64,000 nt of DNA, taken from Nostoc piscinale CENA21 (GTDB lineage: Bacteria > Cyanobacteriota > Cyanobacteriia > Cyanobacteriales > Nostocaceae). The notes under the pieces were generated by a model. It did no database searches, was not told where the DNA came from, and worked only from the letters and a program-made list of their open reading frames with translations. How positions within the stretch are numbered: the stretch's first letter is position 1; the number at the start of each line of letters is the position of its first letter. The translations under genes were made by a program, and so were the position numbers. The DNA lies in NCBI RefSeq assembly GCF_001298445.1, contig NZ_CP012036.1, forward strand, positions 2,545,263 to 2,609,262, written 5' to 3'. This document shows, piece by piece, positions 25,331 through 34,808 of this stretch.

Positions 25331-26969
25331 TCAAGCTTGTTTCGACAACAACTTACCAATAGTGCGATTTTCGGGGGTAAAAGTTGTTTTTGCCACTCGT
25401 TGAATATCCGCCGGAGTTACCGCCGCAATTTCATCCAATTGCTTGAACAAGTTTTGCCAATCACCTGTTTTCACTTCATATTCCAATAACAATTGCGCCA
25501 TGCCTGTATTAGAATCAAGGCTGCGGAGTAAATCGGCTCTGGCTTGAGTTTTCACACGTTGTAATTCGGTGGCTGTGACTGGTTGAGTTTTTAAGTTATC
25601 AATTTCTTGACGTAAACCCGTAGCTAACTCATCCACAGTGTGACCGGGAGCCGTCAGGGCATAAAATAGCAGCAAATTGGGATATTTATCGCCAGGAAAA
25701 CCGCTATAACCTTGGGCTGTCAGAGCTAGTTGTTGTTTTTCCACCAAAGATTTATACAATCTGGAAGTGCGCCCCTCGCTCAACAGTCGGCTGATAATTT
25801 CATAAACAGCGTTATCTGGATGAGTAATTGCCGGACGGTGATAACCTTCTAAATACCAAGGTTGGGAAGGTAGTTCTAAAGTGACTTCTTGTGTTTTAGT
25901 TTGCTTGGGTTCTACAGGAATTTTCGATTGGGGTTTGGGTTTGCTGGGAAAACGCCCAAAGTAAATTTGTGCGAGTCGTTTGACTTCGTTGGGGTTGACA
26001 TCACCGACAATTGCGATCGCTAAATTATTTGGTGCATAGTAAGTATCAAAAAACTGCTTCACATCTTTTGGTGTGAGGTTGCGGATATCTTGGTCATAAC
26101 CAATCACAGGCCGTCTGTAAGGATGAACTTTATACGCCGCATCGATGAATTTCTCCACCATTAGCCCGATAGGTGAATTTTCTACCCGTAAGCGCCGTTC
26201 TTCCAAAATTACATCTTTTTCTTTATAAAACTCCCGACTGAGTACAGGTTCCAAAAATCGCTCCGACTCCAGGGACATCCACAGTTCTAACTTATTAGAT
26301 GGAAAGCTGTAAAAATAACGGGTGGCTTCGGTGGAAGTATTCGCATTTAAGCCTACACCACCCGCTTGTTCGACAATTTGTCCCATTTCGTTTTGCTTGA
26401 CTAGCTTGGCGGCTTGGGCTTCCACCTGCTTAAATTCCGCTTGTAACCGCGCCACATCAGTTTTTTTTATTCTCTGCCTTAGCCGTTCTAATTTGGCTAT
26501 CTAACTGTTCTAGGCGTTCTAAAAGCGGCTTTTCAGCTTTGTAATCTGTAGTACCAATCCGTTGCGTACCTTTAAAAGCTAAATGTTCTAGAAAGTGCGC
26601 CACGCCTGTTTTACCATCAGGCTCATCCACACCACCAACATCAGCGTAGGTTAAAAAAGAAACTACAGGCGCTTGATGGCGTTCTAAAACAATGAACTTC
26701 ATCCCATTATCTAGTTGAAACTTCGTCAATTGCTTGACTACTCGGTCTAAATAAGGCTGAATCGAGCTTTTCTCTGGTGCTTTGCTGGGTTGGACTGTGC
26801 GTGGTGGAGGTGGTGCAGTTTGAGTTTGCGCCACAGCCATTTCTGGTAGAGAACCCGAAACTAAAATTGTGACAGCAAACAAGGTAATAAACAGCCGCAA
26901 CAGTTTGAGCGAGAGTTGATTTGACCAATTTAAAACTGTTTTCAGGCTACGCAAATGATTCATAAGCAA
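25331..26969 (-). pseudogene. M16 zinc peptidase interrupted at an A8 run
   Basis: Two adjacent reverse-strand readings, 26457-26969 (170 residues) and 25331-26455 (374 residues), together make one M16 metalloprotease of about 545 residues. The first holds a signal peptide (LFITLFAVTILVSGSLPEMA) and the zinc site HFLEH in TGVAHFLEHLAFKGT with E further on. The second holds KDVILEERRLRVENSPIG, containing the downstream Glu ligand, and the C-terminal repeat. The junction is an 8-base A run (26461-26468 on the plus strand as T8). Removing one base reads AENKKTDVARLQAEF in frame. It is either a decayed gene, a slippage-expressed gene or a base-call error. It is the catalytic partner of the M16 gene downstream. 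Confidence 0.87.
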
Positions 26970-27048
26970 TATAGGTTGAAGTGTAAAGTGTGAAGTCTGA
27001 AGTCTGAAATATCGTATCCGCTTGATTACTTATGCCAAATAACTTTCA

Positions 27049-27117
27049 AACCCCACCCCGCCAAAGCTGTGCTTCGTCTCCCCTCCCGTAAACGGGGAGG
27101 GGTTTGGGGGTGGGGTG
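27049..27117. repeat. G/C-rich dispersed palindrome
   Basis: The hairpin CCCCTCCCGTAAACGGGGAGGGG is flanked by outer arms CCCCACCCC (27053-27060) and GGGGGTGGGGT. This is a widespread cyanobacterial intergenic palindrome type. It lies between the divergent M16 and TetR genes. It is far more G+C-rich than its surroundings. Confidence 0.75.
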
Positions 27118-27340
27118 CAATGATTGTGGAAATCATAACTAATCAACTGGACTTGATAGAACAACAAATTTCATCTTCATCTTTTACACTTCAGACTGGT
27201 ATTGTCAAATTCCCCATCCAGAGAAACAGGTCAATATTTGGGCAGGGCGTTAATCTTGTATTAAGCTTTCCGTGCTTTTTGTACTCGACGTTAGACAATA
27301 ATGCTACCAATCGTGTTCCGGAAATCACACCGTAACTGTT

Positions 27341-27955
27341 ATGCGAGTTTTTAATTCTCCCCCACCTTCAGAAGCACAAACACGCACCCGCATTTTACAA
27401 GCGGCCCGGCGACTATTTGCTTCGCAAGGATTTGATGGTACAACTACCCGCGATTTAGCCCAAGCTGCTGGCGTGGCTGAGGGTACGTTATTTCGGCATT
27501 TTCCGAATAAAAAAGCCATTTTAGTAGAAGTAGCGACGGGTGGCTGGGTGGAGATATTAACGGATTTGCTAACAGAATTGAGTGAAATGGGCAGTTATAA
27601 GGCTGTAGCCCAGGTGATGCGCCGGAGGATGTGGAATTTCCAGAAAAATGCTGATTTGATGCGGGTGTGTTTTATGGAAGTGCAGTTTCATCCTGATTTA
27701 CGCGATCGCATTCAAATCGAAGTTATCAATAAAATGACAGATGTAGCCGAAGCCTTTTTTCAAACTGCAATGGATAAAGGCATTTATCGCCAAACCGATG
27801 CCAAACTTGTTGCTAAAGTATTTTTAGGGATGTTTGCGATCGCAGGTTTTTCTAACAACACCCTCATGGAACCCGACGCTTCTCCCCAAGAAATGCAGCA
27901 CATGGCTGAAGGATTGGCGGATATTTTTCTCAATGGTGTATTGGTGAAGGAGTAG
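27341..27955 (+). CDS. TetR/AcrR family transcriptional regulator
   Basis: 204 residues. The helix-turn-helix is at residues 14-60 (TRILQAARRLFASQGFDGTT, then TRDLAQAAGVAEGTLFRHFP), the TetR signature. The C-terminal ligand-binding domain is all-helical and has no named effector. These proteins are dimeric repressors, usually of an adjacent gene. Here the divergent neighbour is the M16 peptidase pair, a plausible target by position only. ATG at 27341 gives MRVFNSPPPSEAQTRTRIL. A 26-bp inverted or operator-like site was not recognised. Confidence 0.9.
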   Translation: MRVFNSPPPSEAQTRTRILQAARRLFASQGFDGTTTRDLAQAAGVAEGTLFRHFPNKKAILVEVATGGWVEILTDLLTELSEMGSYKAVAQVMRRRMWNFQKNADLMRVCFMEVQFHPDLRDRIQIEVINKMTDVAEAFFQTAMDKGIYRQTDAKLVAKVFLGMFAIAGFSNNTLMEPDASPQEMQHMAEGLADIFLNGVLVKE

Positions 27956-27987
27956 AGGCAGGAGGCAGGGGGCAGGGGGAGACATAT

Positions 27988-28437
27988 TTACTCAGTACTC
28001 AGCACTGTCTTAGCTTGTTGACTCCATTGCTGGACTAACTCAATTGATGGACACAAGTCTCGTCGTTGCAAGGTGGCTACTTGCAAACGCATAATTTGTC
28101 TGTGCAATCTATGGCTGGGAGTTTGGGCTAATTGGGCGACAGAACCGATTCCTGCATGAAGCAATAAGCCACAATATTGTGTGCCAACACTGGGAATGCG
28201 GGATAAATCAGCTAGTGCTACCCATTTATTGACATACTGGAGATGAACTTGTAATTTACTAGCTAACGCTAATTTAGCTTCTAGAGTTTTGCCTTGATTG
28301 AAAAGACTGCGTGTAGTTTTAATGCCGCAAATTTGTAGTTGCGATCGTTCTTCTTGGCTTAATCCCGGTAATTGTTCAATCGGCCAGTCACCATATTGAA
28401 TCAAACTTCGACTTTTATCTATAGGTTTAGCAGACAT
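27988..28437 (-). CDS. DUF4332 domain protein
   Basis: 149 residues from ATG 28437. DUF4332 is a helix-hairpin-helix-like domain: SQLQICGIKTTRSLFNQGKT and LSRIPSVGTQYCGLLLHAGI show paired hairpin motifs (IPSVG..., ICGIKT...) like those of DNA-binding helix-hairpin-helix units. The two copies suggest non-specific DNA binding. Function in cyanobacteria is unknown. It lies convergent with tetR (27955), and next to a TIGR04376 gene on the same strand with about 160 bp between. Confidence 0.78.
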   Translation of the reverse strand: MSAKPIDKSRSLIQYGDWPIEQLPGLSQEERSQLQICGIKTTRSLFNQGKTLEAKLALASKLQVHLQYVNKWVALADLSRIPSVGTQYCGLLLHAGIGSVAQLAQTPSHRLHRQIMRLQVATLQRRDLCPSIELVQQWSQQAKTVLSTE

Positions 28438-28599
28438 TGTTGACAATCAGATATGGGTAGTTGGGAAAAAATTTCCCTTTTTGGATATTAATTCGCTAAA
28501 ATCTTGATACAAACACAAGTAAGGGCGTATAAATCGACGTTCCCATAGGATACGGAAGTTCTACCCTACACCCTCTACACCCTTACACCCTTTAAATTT

Positions 28600-29181
28600 T
28601 CACTTCTTCCCTAAATTCCGTTTCATGGCTTCTAATTCGTCTTCTGTTTCCCAACGGCGGAACTTTTCTTCTAAGTCATCGAAACTTCTCGAAGCACTTG
28701 TAGAAGAATTCCACCAACCATTAGTTTCTATGCGTTGTTGTTGGGCTTGGGCTTGGGCGCGTGCTGTTTGTGCTTCTGCGGCTTTGGCTTGCACTTCCTG
28801 TCTGCGTACCTGGATTTTTCGCAATAATTCTTGAGATTGATTCAGGCGTTCTTTTAGCCCTTGCATGTGTCCCCATTTTTGGTTTCCTTCTCGCAGGAGG
28901 GCGGCTTCTCGTTCTTGGGCGGCGGCGGCTAAGTCTTGCCTACCCGCATCCTTGGCTTTCTGCACGCGGATGTGCCAACGCTGAATTTCTTGGGCGGTGG
29001 AGAGAATATCGTCTTGCGATCGCTTTTCTTGGACTTGTAAATCTGCTATTAGCTTTAAAGTATCTTCTTCTTGCTGACGTAGTTGCTCTAACAGCGCCTC
29101 TAACTCCAAATGTGGATTATTACGCAAGAATTCTTCTAAACGGTTTTCTAAAAACCGACTCAAATCATCAAATAAGCCCAC
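28600..29181 (-). CDS. TIGR04376 family protein
   Basis: 193 residues. The N-terminus MGLFDDLSRFLENRLEEFLR with NNPHLELEALLEQLRQQEED is the signature of a family restricted to cyanobacteria. Residues 40-140 form a long coiled coil with Ala/Gln/Glu (AAQEREAALLREGNQKWGHM), and the C-terminus ends FDDLEEKFRRWETEDELEAM. There is no signal peptide or membrane segment; the sequence resembles PspA/Vipp1-like coiled coils superficially but lacks their motifs. Function is unknown. ATG 29181 is the family-consistent start. Confidence 0.85.
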   Translation of the reverse strand: MGLFDDLSRFLENRLEEFLRNNPHLELEALLEQLRQQEEDTLKLIADLQVQEKRSQDDILSTAQEIQRWHIRVQKAKDAGRQDLAAAAQEREAALLREGNQKWGHMQGLKERLNQSQELLRKIQVRRQEVQAKAAEAQTARAQAQAQQQRIETNGWWNSSTSASRSFDDLEEKFRRWETEDELEAMKRNLGKK

Positions 29182-29438
29182 TGCCAGAACTCCAGGGTTG
29201 GGTGCGTGACTATTTTATTGTAATCAATTATTCCCAATCAACAATTCGTCTTTTGGTCGAAGCGAATTGTTAAGTAACCGTTATATAGCCAAAATATTAT
29301 GAATACTTTACACAATCTTCTAAATATTTCTTGATATTTTCCCCTCTGCTGACTTTTTATTTTCAACTTAAATATACCTGTGATTATCAATGATGAATTG
29401 GGCAATCTAAAAATAACTTTCTAATACTTACTGGAAGT

Positions 29439-31857
29439 ATGAAACTTGGGATAAGGCTTGACTCAATTCCATTTAAATATGCGGTTAAACGTAATTTCCT
29501 ACTCCGCTTTGTTCTAGGCAGCACTACCATTTTTGTGAGCCTTTGCGCTTATTACACGTATATAGCGGCTCGCCATATCGCACTAGCAGATTTAAAACAA
29601 ACTGCTTTTCAAACAGTGCAAAGAGGCGTTGATGAAATTGAAGAGTGGTTACACGTCCGCAAAGTAGAAGTACAAACAATTGCTAATACTTCAACGGTTC
29701 GCTCCCTAGAATGGTCTGTAGCAGAACCGTATTTACAAGCAGAAGTGCAGCGAATTCATGAATTTTTTTTTCTTTCAAATAGTTAGTCCCGATGGTTCAT
29801 TTGCTAATACGAAAGTTGGTCGCTCAACCAAGAATATTAAGGATAGAGACTTCTTTCAAAAAGCATTAGCAGGACAAAGCAATATTTCCGATCCCTTTAT
29901 TAGCCGTTCCACAGGGATTCCTTTAATTGCGATCGCTACCCCTATTTATGCCAATTCTCAAGCTAATAATTCACCAATTGGTGTGTTTCATGGCAATGTC
30001 AAAGTTGATAGCATTGATAATATTGTTAACTCGCTGCGCTATGGCAAGAACAGCTATGCTTTCGCCCTCAATTCTCAAGGACAAGCAATTGTTCATCCTG
30101 ATGCAGCATTAATGTCAACAGTCGAAAAACCCGCTCCCAGTCTGCTGCAAAATCCTAATTTAAGGGCGATCGCCAAGCAGATGGTCAACAAAAAACAGGG
30201 AATTGAGTTACTAGAAATTGATGGTACTCAAAAATATGTGGCATATCTTCCCTTACATGAAGCTAATTGGTCTTTGGCTTTAGTGATTCCCCGCGAAAAT
30301 ATTGAATCTCGCTTGCGTCTTTTAGATGTAATTGCTTTGATTGTGGCAGGATTAACAATCACAATGATTACTGTTTTGTGGCGGGTGCAAGCCTTTGAAC
30401 AAGCACAACTGAAAAAATCTCAAGCGGCGGCTGAGACAGCAAACCTCGCCAAAAGCGAATTTTTAGCTAACATGAGTCATGAACTGCGGACACCTTTAAA
30501 TGGGATTTTAGGTTGCGCTCAAATTTTACTACGTTCCCAAGGTTTACCAGAAAAAGAAAAACATCACGTCAATATTATTGAACAATGTGGTTCCCATTTA
30601 TTGACATTAATTAATGACATTTTAGACTTGTCAAAAATTGAAGCGAGAAAACTAGAACTACATCCTGATGATGTTTATTTTCCTTCTTTTCTCCAGGGAA
30701 TTTCTGAAATTTGCCAAATTCGAGCCGAACAAAAAAATATTTTGTTTGTTTATGAACCTGCGAGTAATTTACCTACAGGGGTTCATATCGATGTTAAGAG
30801 ATTGCGTCAGGTATTGTTGAATTTGCTGGGAAATGCTCTTAAATTTACCGATGCAGGTCAAGTTAGTTTTAAAGTAGAAGCGATCGCTGATCATCAACCA
30901 ACAAAAAACCACTGCATTCGCTTTTGGATTCAAGATACAGGAATTGGTATAGCACCAGCCGAACTTAACAAAATTTTCCTCCCCTTTGAGCAAGTGGGAG
31001 AGAAAAAGCGTCAAACTGAAGGTACAGGACTGGGTTTAGCCATTACTCGTCAGTTGGTACAGAAGATGGGTGGCGATATCCATGTTAAAAGTCAGCTTGG
31101 AGAAGGTAGCACCTTCTGGTTTGAGTTGGAAATCCCAGAAGCCAGCGAATGGGTACAATCAGCGACAACTGCATCCGCCGGACAAATTATTGGTTTTGAA
31201 GACAGTCCGCTAACAATTTTGATGGTAGATGATCGCTGGGAAAATCGCACAGTCATTACCAACTTGCTGCAACCACTTGGTTTTAATTTAGTCGAAGCAA
31301 CCAACGGTAAAGAAGGTTTAGCAAAAGCCATCGCATTGAAACCAGATTTGGTAATTACAGATTTACTCATGCCAGAAATGGACGGGTTTGAATTGATTCA
31401 ACATCTGCGCCAAACTCCAGAGATTCAAGATGTCAAAATTATTGTTTCTTCTGCTAGTGTCTTTGAAACTGATCAACATCGCAGCCTCGAAGCTGGTGGT
31501 AATGATTTTCTCAGTAAACCTGTACAAGTAGATGAATTACTCAATCAATTAGAACATCTTTTAAGTTTGACATGGATTTACCAATCGTCTCAGACTCAAG
31601 CAGCAATAACTAATAACTTGGCTACAGCTAATCATCAAGCAGATTTATTAATTCCTCCCTCTGCGGAAGTTTTGCAAGAACTGATCACATTAGCAAATAA
31701 AGGCAATTTTAATGGAATTCTCAAGTGTGCTGATCAGCTGGAGACTTCTGATCAAAATTTTACTAACTTTGCTAATCAACTGCGACAACTAGCAAGGCAA
31801 TTTGATGAAGATGTCCTGATTAGTTTTTTGCATCAATATGAGGTAGAGTCAAAATGA
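29439..31857 (+). pseudogene. Hybrid sensor histidine kinase interrupted at a T9 run
   Basis: Two overlapping readings, 29439-29786 and 29758-31857, together encode about 805 residues. The first has an N-terminal membrane helix (LRFVLGSTTIFVSLCAYYTY) and the start of a periplasmic sensor domain. The second continues the dCache-type sensor (VSPDGSFANTKVGRS, RDFFQKALAGQ), a second TM helix, HisKA (LANMSHELRTPLNGILG), HATPase (DTGIGI, GTGLGLAI) and a receiver (LVITDLLMPEMDG with Asp). The break is a 9-base T run at 29763-29771. With eight T the text reads IHEFFFFQIVSPDGS in one frame. Its stop overlaps the next gene's ATG (ATGA), so the pair is one operon and a signalling cascade. Confidence 0.87.
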
Positions 31858-33146
31858 CAGTCACAATATCAGACGAAAAATATGTTGGCGATCGCCATCC
31901 ACGCGGCATTGTTTTAGTTGTTGATGATAATCCTAACAACTTACAAGTTTTATCTAGCTTTTTGGATGAATCTAGCTTTGAAGTTTGGGCGGTTCGTAGT
32001 GGCGAAAAAGCCCTACAAAAATTAAACAACAATAATTTACCCGATTTAATTTTGCTAGATGTGATGATGCCAGGTATGGACGGCTTTGAAACTTGTCAAC
32101 ATCTCAAAAATGATCCTCGTTCTGAGAATATTCCAGTAATTTTTATGACTGCCCTTTCGGAAACTGCCGATAAAGTCAAAGGATTACGATTAGGCGCTGT
32201 AGACTACATTACCAAACCTTTTCAACATGAAGAAGTATTAGTGAGGATTGAACATCATTTAAAGTTGCGGAACTTGACCAAAACTTTGATGACCAAAAAT
32301 GCTGAACTGCAAAAAACTCAAACACAACTTATTCACGCCGAAAAGGCAGCAACTTTAGGTCAATTAGCAGCCGGAATCGCCCATGAAGTGAATAATCCCA
32401 TTAATTTTATCGCTGGTAACTTAAGTTTTGTCGAACAGTATGTTCAGGAGATAGTTAATTTACTCCAACTCTATCAAAAGTATCTACCTGACCCACCCAA
32501 TGAAATTCAATCTGCTATTAAATCAACTAATCTGAGTTATTTATTAAATGATTTATCGAAAATTCTCCAATCTATGCAGGTTGGTACAGAACGGGTTACA
32601 GAAATTGTATCCTCTTTAAATAAGTTTTCTCGCCACCGAGAAGCAGGTAAAAAACCAGCAAATCTCCATGAAGGTTTAGAAAGTACACTCCTCATTCTTG
32701 GTCATCGGTTGAAAGCAAATAATCATCGTCCAGCGATTCAATTAATCAAAGATTACGGAGATTTACCACTAGTTGATTGCTATCCTGGCGAAATCAATCA
32801 GGTTTTTATGAATTTGATTTGTAATGCTATCGATGCGATTGAGGAAAATCAAAAAAGTAAAACATTTCCAGAAATTGCCCAAAGCCCTGGTTTAATTCAT
32901 ATTACAACAGATGCAATTGATGATAAAGCTATAATCAAAATTGCCGATAATGGCTCAGGAATTAGTGAAGTCGATCAAACTAAAATTTTTGATGCTTTCT
33001 ACACCACAAAACCCATAGGTAAAGGCACAGGTTTGGGTCTATCGATTTCTTACCAAATTGTGGTCAACAATCATCATGGCAAATTATATTACAATTCCAA
33101 AATAGGTGAAGGTTTAGAGTTTGTAATTGAGCTACCTATTAGATAA
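31854..33146 (+). CDS. Receiver-histidine kinase (REC-HisKA-HATPase)
   Basis: 430 residues. The receiver occupies about residues 14-135, with the acidic pair in VLVVDDNPNN, phospho-Asp in LILLDVMMPGMDG and Lys in DYITKPFQHEE. A coiled linker (LRNLTKTLMTKNAELQKTQT) is followed by HisKA (AAGIAHEVNNPINFIAG, H in HEVNNP) and HATPase (ADNGSGISEV, GKGTGLGLSIS). Soluble, so it is presumably activated by phosphotransfer from the preceding hybrid kinase, whose gene overlaps by 4 bp. This type of REC-kinase is common downstream of hybrid kinases in Nostoc phosphorelays. Confidence 0.9.
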   Translation: MTVTISDEKYVGDRHPRGIVLVVDDNPNNLQVLSSFLDESSFEVWAVRSGEKALQKLNNNNLPDLILLDVMMPGMDGFETCQHLKNDPRSENIPVIFMTALSETADKVKGLRLGAVDYITKPFQHEEVLVRIEHHLKLRNLTKTLMTKNAELQKTQTQLIHAEKAATLGQLAAGIAHEVNNPINFIAGNLSFVEQYVQEIVNLLQLYQKYLPDPPNEIQSAIKSTNLSYLLNDLSKILQSMQVGTERVTEIVSSLNKFSRHREAGKKPANLHEGLESTLLILGHRLKANNHRPAIQLIKDYGDLPLVDCYPGEINQVFMNLICNAIDAIEENQKSKTFPEIAQSPGLIHITTDAIDDKAIIKIADNGSGISEVDQTKIFDAFYTTKPIGKGTGLGLSISYQIVVNNHHGKLYYNSKIGEGLEFVIELPIR

Positions 33147-33155
33147 ACTCTGGCA

Positions 33156-34040
33156 CTATAAATGCTGCTGTAATAAACCAATTATGACTTCGGGTAATTC
33201 TAAATGAGGGAGGACTCCAGCATCAGCGATCGCATAAAATTTAGATACAGCATTGGGATTTAAATTCGCCAACCTCCGCCCTAATTTGATACTGGTAAAT
33301 TGGGCTTCCTCACCCCAAAAAAACACAGTTGGAATAGTTAACTGTTGCTGATATAAACTCAAATCAAAATATAAATCACCCCGCAAAAATGCCAAAGCTG
33401 CAAACCTAGCATTCGGTTGTTGTGCTGAAGTTAAATAAGCAGCGACCATTTCTGGTGAAACGCGTCCGGGTTTGGCAAACAGAAAACTTTGTAAAAAATT
33501 TCGCACTGACAATTCATTCTCTGCACCCAAAGCATAGATTAAACTATCTACTAGCGGTGTATTGATAACAGAAAGTGGGAGCCTGCGTCCAGCACCTTGA
33601 CCAAAATCATCAAACCCCGAAGGACAAACTAAATATAGTGATTGAAATAATTGTGGTTGAGTAATAGCCAAACGAACAGTGAAAGCAGCCGTCAGAGATG
33701 AGGCGATAACTGTTACAGGTTGGCGACAAGTTTGAGTAATAAATTCAGCCAGCGTCGTCAAATAATCCTTAATTTGATAATCGCGTACAGGGTGTGCAGA
33801 ATCTCCCCAACCAATTAAATCAGGCGCTAAAATACGATATTCGTCCGCGAAAGCTGGGTACACCTTCGACCATTCATAAGCCGAAGCGCCACCCCCAAAA
33901 TTATGTAGAAATAATAGTGGCGATAAATCTTCACTATCAGCATTCAACCAAGGTGCAGATGTCTGAGTATAATACACCATCGCTCCCAAGGAAGTATGAA
34001 TCACTTTCTGCCCAAAGCCAGGAGGTTGAAACTGAAGCAT
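33156..34040 (-). CDS. Alpha/beta fold hydrolase
   Basis: 294 residues. The hydrolase fold is supported by LFLHNFGGGASAYEWSKVYP, ILAPDLIGWGDSAHPVRDYQ and the C-terminal Asp/His region FYAIADAGVLPHLELPEVI (H). The expected nucleophile elbow, usually G-x-S-x-G, reads VIASSLTAAF, so Ser is kept but the flanking glycines are replaced. Members include lipases and haloperoxidase-like esterases of thylakoid metabolism; substrate unknown. It is convergent with the REC-kinase gene (9 bp between stops). Confidence 0.8.
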   Translation of the reverse strand: MLQFQPPGFGQKVIHTSLGAMVYYTQTSAPWLNADSEDLSPLLFLHNFGGGASAYEWSKVYPAFADEYRILAPDLIGWGDSAHPVRDYQIKDYLTTLAEFITQTCRQPVTVIASSLTAAFTVRLAITQPQLFQSLYLVCPSGFDDFGQGAGRRLPLSVINTPLVDSLIYALGAENELSVRNFLQSFLFAKPGRVSPEMVAAYLTSAQQPNARFAALAFLRGDLYFDLSLYQQQLTIPTVFFWGEEAQFTSIKLGRRLANLNPNAVSKFYAIADAGVLPHLELPEVIIGLLQQHL

Positions 34041-34043
34041 AAA

Positions 34044-34140
34044 AAGTATGAAGTATGAAGTGTGAAGTCAAGATATTCCTAGATACTTTACAAACATCTC
34101 TCTCCCTTGTCTCCCTTGTCCTCCTTGTCTCCCTTGTCTT
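34044..34140. repeat. 7-bp and 9-bp tandem repeats
   Basis: AAGTATG, AAGTATG, AAGTGTG (34044-34064) is an STRR-type heptamer tract directly before the hydrolase start. At 34102-34137 a 9-bp unit CTCCCTTGT occurs in four near-identical copies. Both lie between the hydrolase and HugZ-like genes. Confidence 0.8.
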
Positions 34141-34160
34141 CCAGCAAAATAATCAACAAC

Positions 34161-34658
34161 CTAGCGATTATCCCTCGTAATATGAGTTAATTCATTTAAA
34201 TTGTCGCCACTAATTTTATAAGCATTACCAAAACCAAGGACAAAACGGCCAGAACTGGGAATTAGTTGAAAAATCCGAAAGTCACCCAAGCTTTTTAAGA
34301 CTTCAATCATTTCACCAAAGCGTTCTTGCAGTTGGTCAACAATTTTATTCCAAGTCTCTGTATCTCGTTCTATTAACGTCGCAGTACAATCAAAACTTAG
34401 ACGACGACGAGCAAAAATGTTATTACTTTTTGTTTCATCTTCAATAAATAAAATACTCACACGGGGATTAGCATAAATATTTTGTGAGTGGGCTGCCAAG
34501 TCGCTAATATAAATATAAATATTTTTGGCTGCATCACTAACGAAAGGCGCATAACTGCTGTTAGGTATGCCTTCTGGACTGATAGTGCTAATAATGACAC
34601 TCTGAAACTCTTGCAGAAAATTGACGTATTCAGCTTGAGCTTTTTCTAGCTGACTCAT
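34161..34658 (-). CDS. HugZ-like/pyridoxamine 5'-phosphate oxidase-related protein
   Basis: 165 residues with a split-barrel flavin-type fold: LQEFQSVIISTISPEGIPNS, then AAKNIYIYISDLAAHSQNIY and VSILFIEDETKSNN. The C-terminal FQLIPSSGRFVLGFGNAYKI, including the conserved G-x-FG-x-A element, is the hallmark of the HugZ family. Family members include heme-degrading oxygenases (HugZ/HutZ) and general-stress split-barrel proteins. Heme breakdown for iron recycling is a plausible but unproven role. It is placed in a single-gene unit on the reverse strand. Confidence 0.82.
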   Translation of the reverse strand: MSQLEKAQAEYVNFLQEFQSVIISTISPEGIPNSSYAPFVSDAAKNIYIYISDLAAHSQNIYANPRVSILFIEDETKSNNIFARRRLSFDCTATLIERDTETWNKIVDQLQERFGEMIEVLKSLGDFRIFQLIPSSGRFVLGFGNAYKISGDNLNELTHITRDNR

Positions 34659-34808
34659 AAGTAAGTTTTTGTATGATTAATAACGTTTAAGTAAGTATTT
34701 TAGGGTGTTTTTGCGATCGCAAAACACCAACTTATTGTACCTACTTCCTCATCTTCAAGACCAAAATCGATATCATGTAACAAGAAATCAAGTAATGAGG
34801 ACGCAATT

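Noticed and set aside
27069..27335. 88-codon forward frame before tetR
   Set aside because: It starts inside a G/C-rich dispersed palindrome, has no motif, and ends just before a good regulator start.
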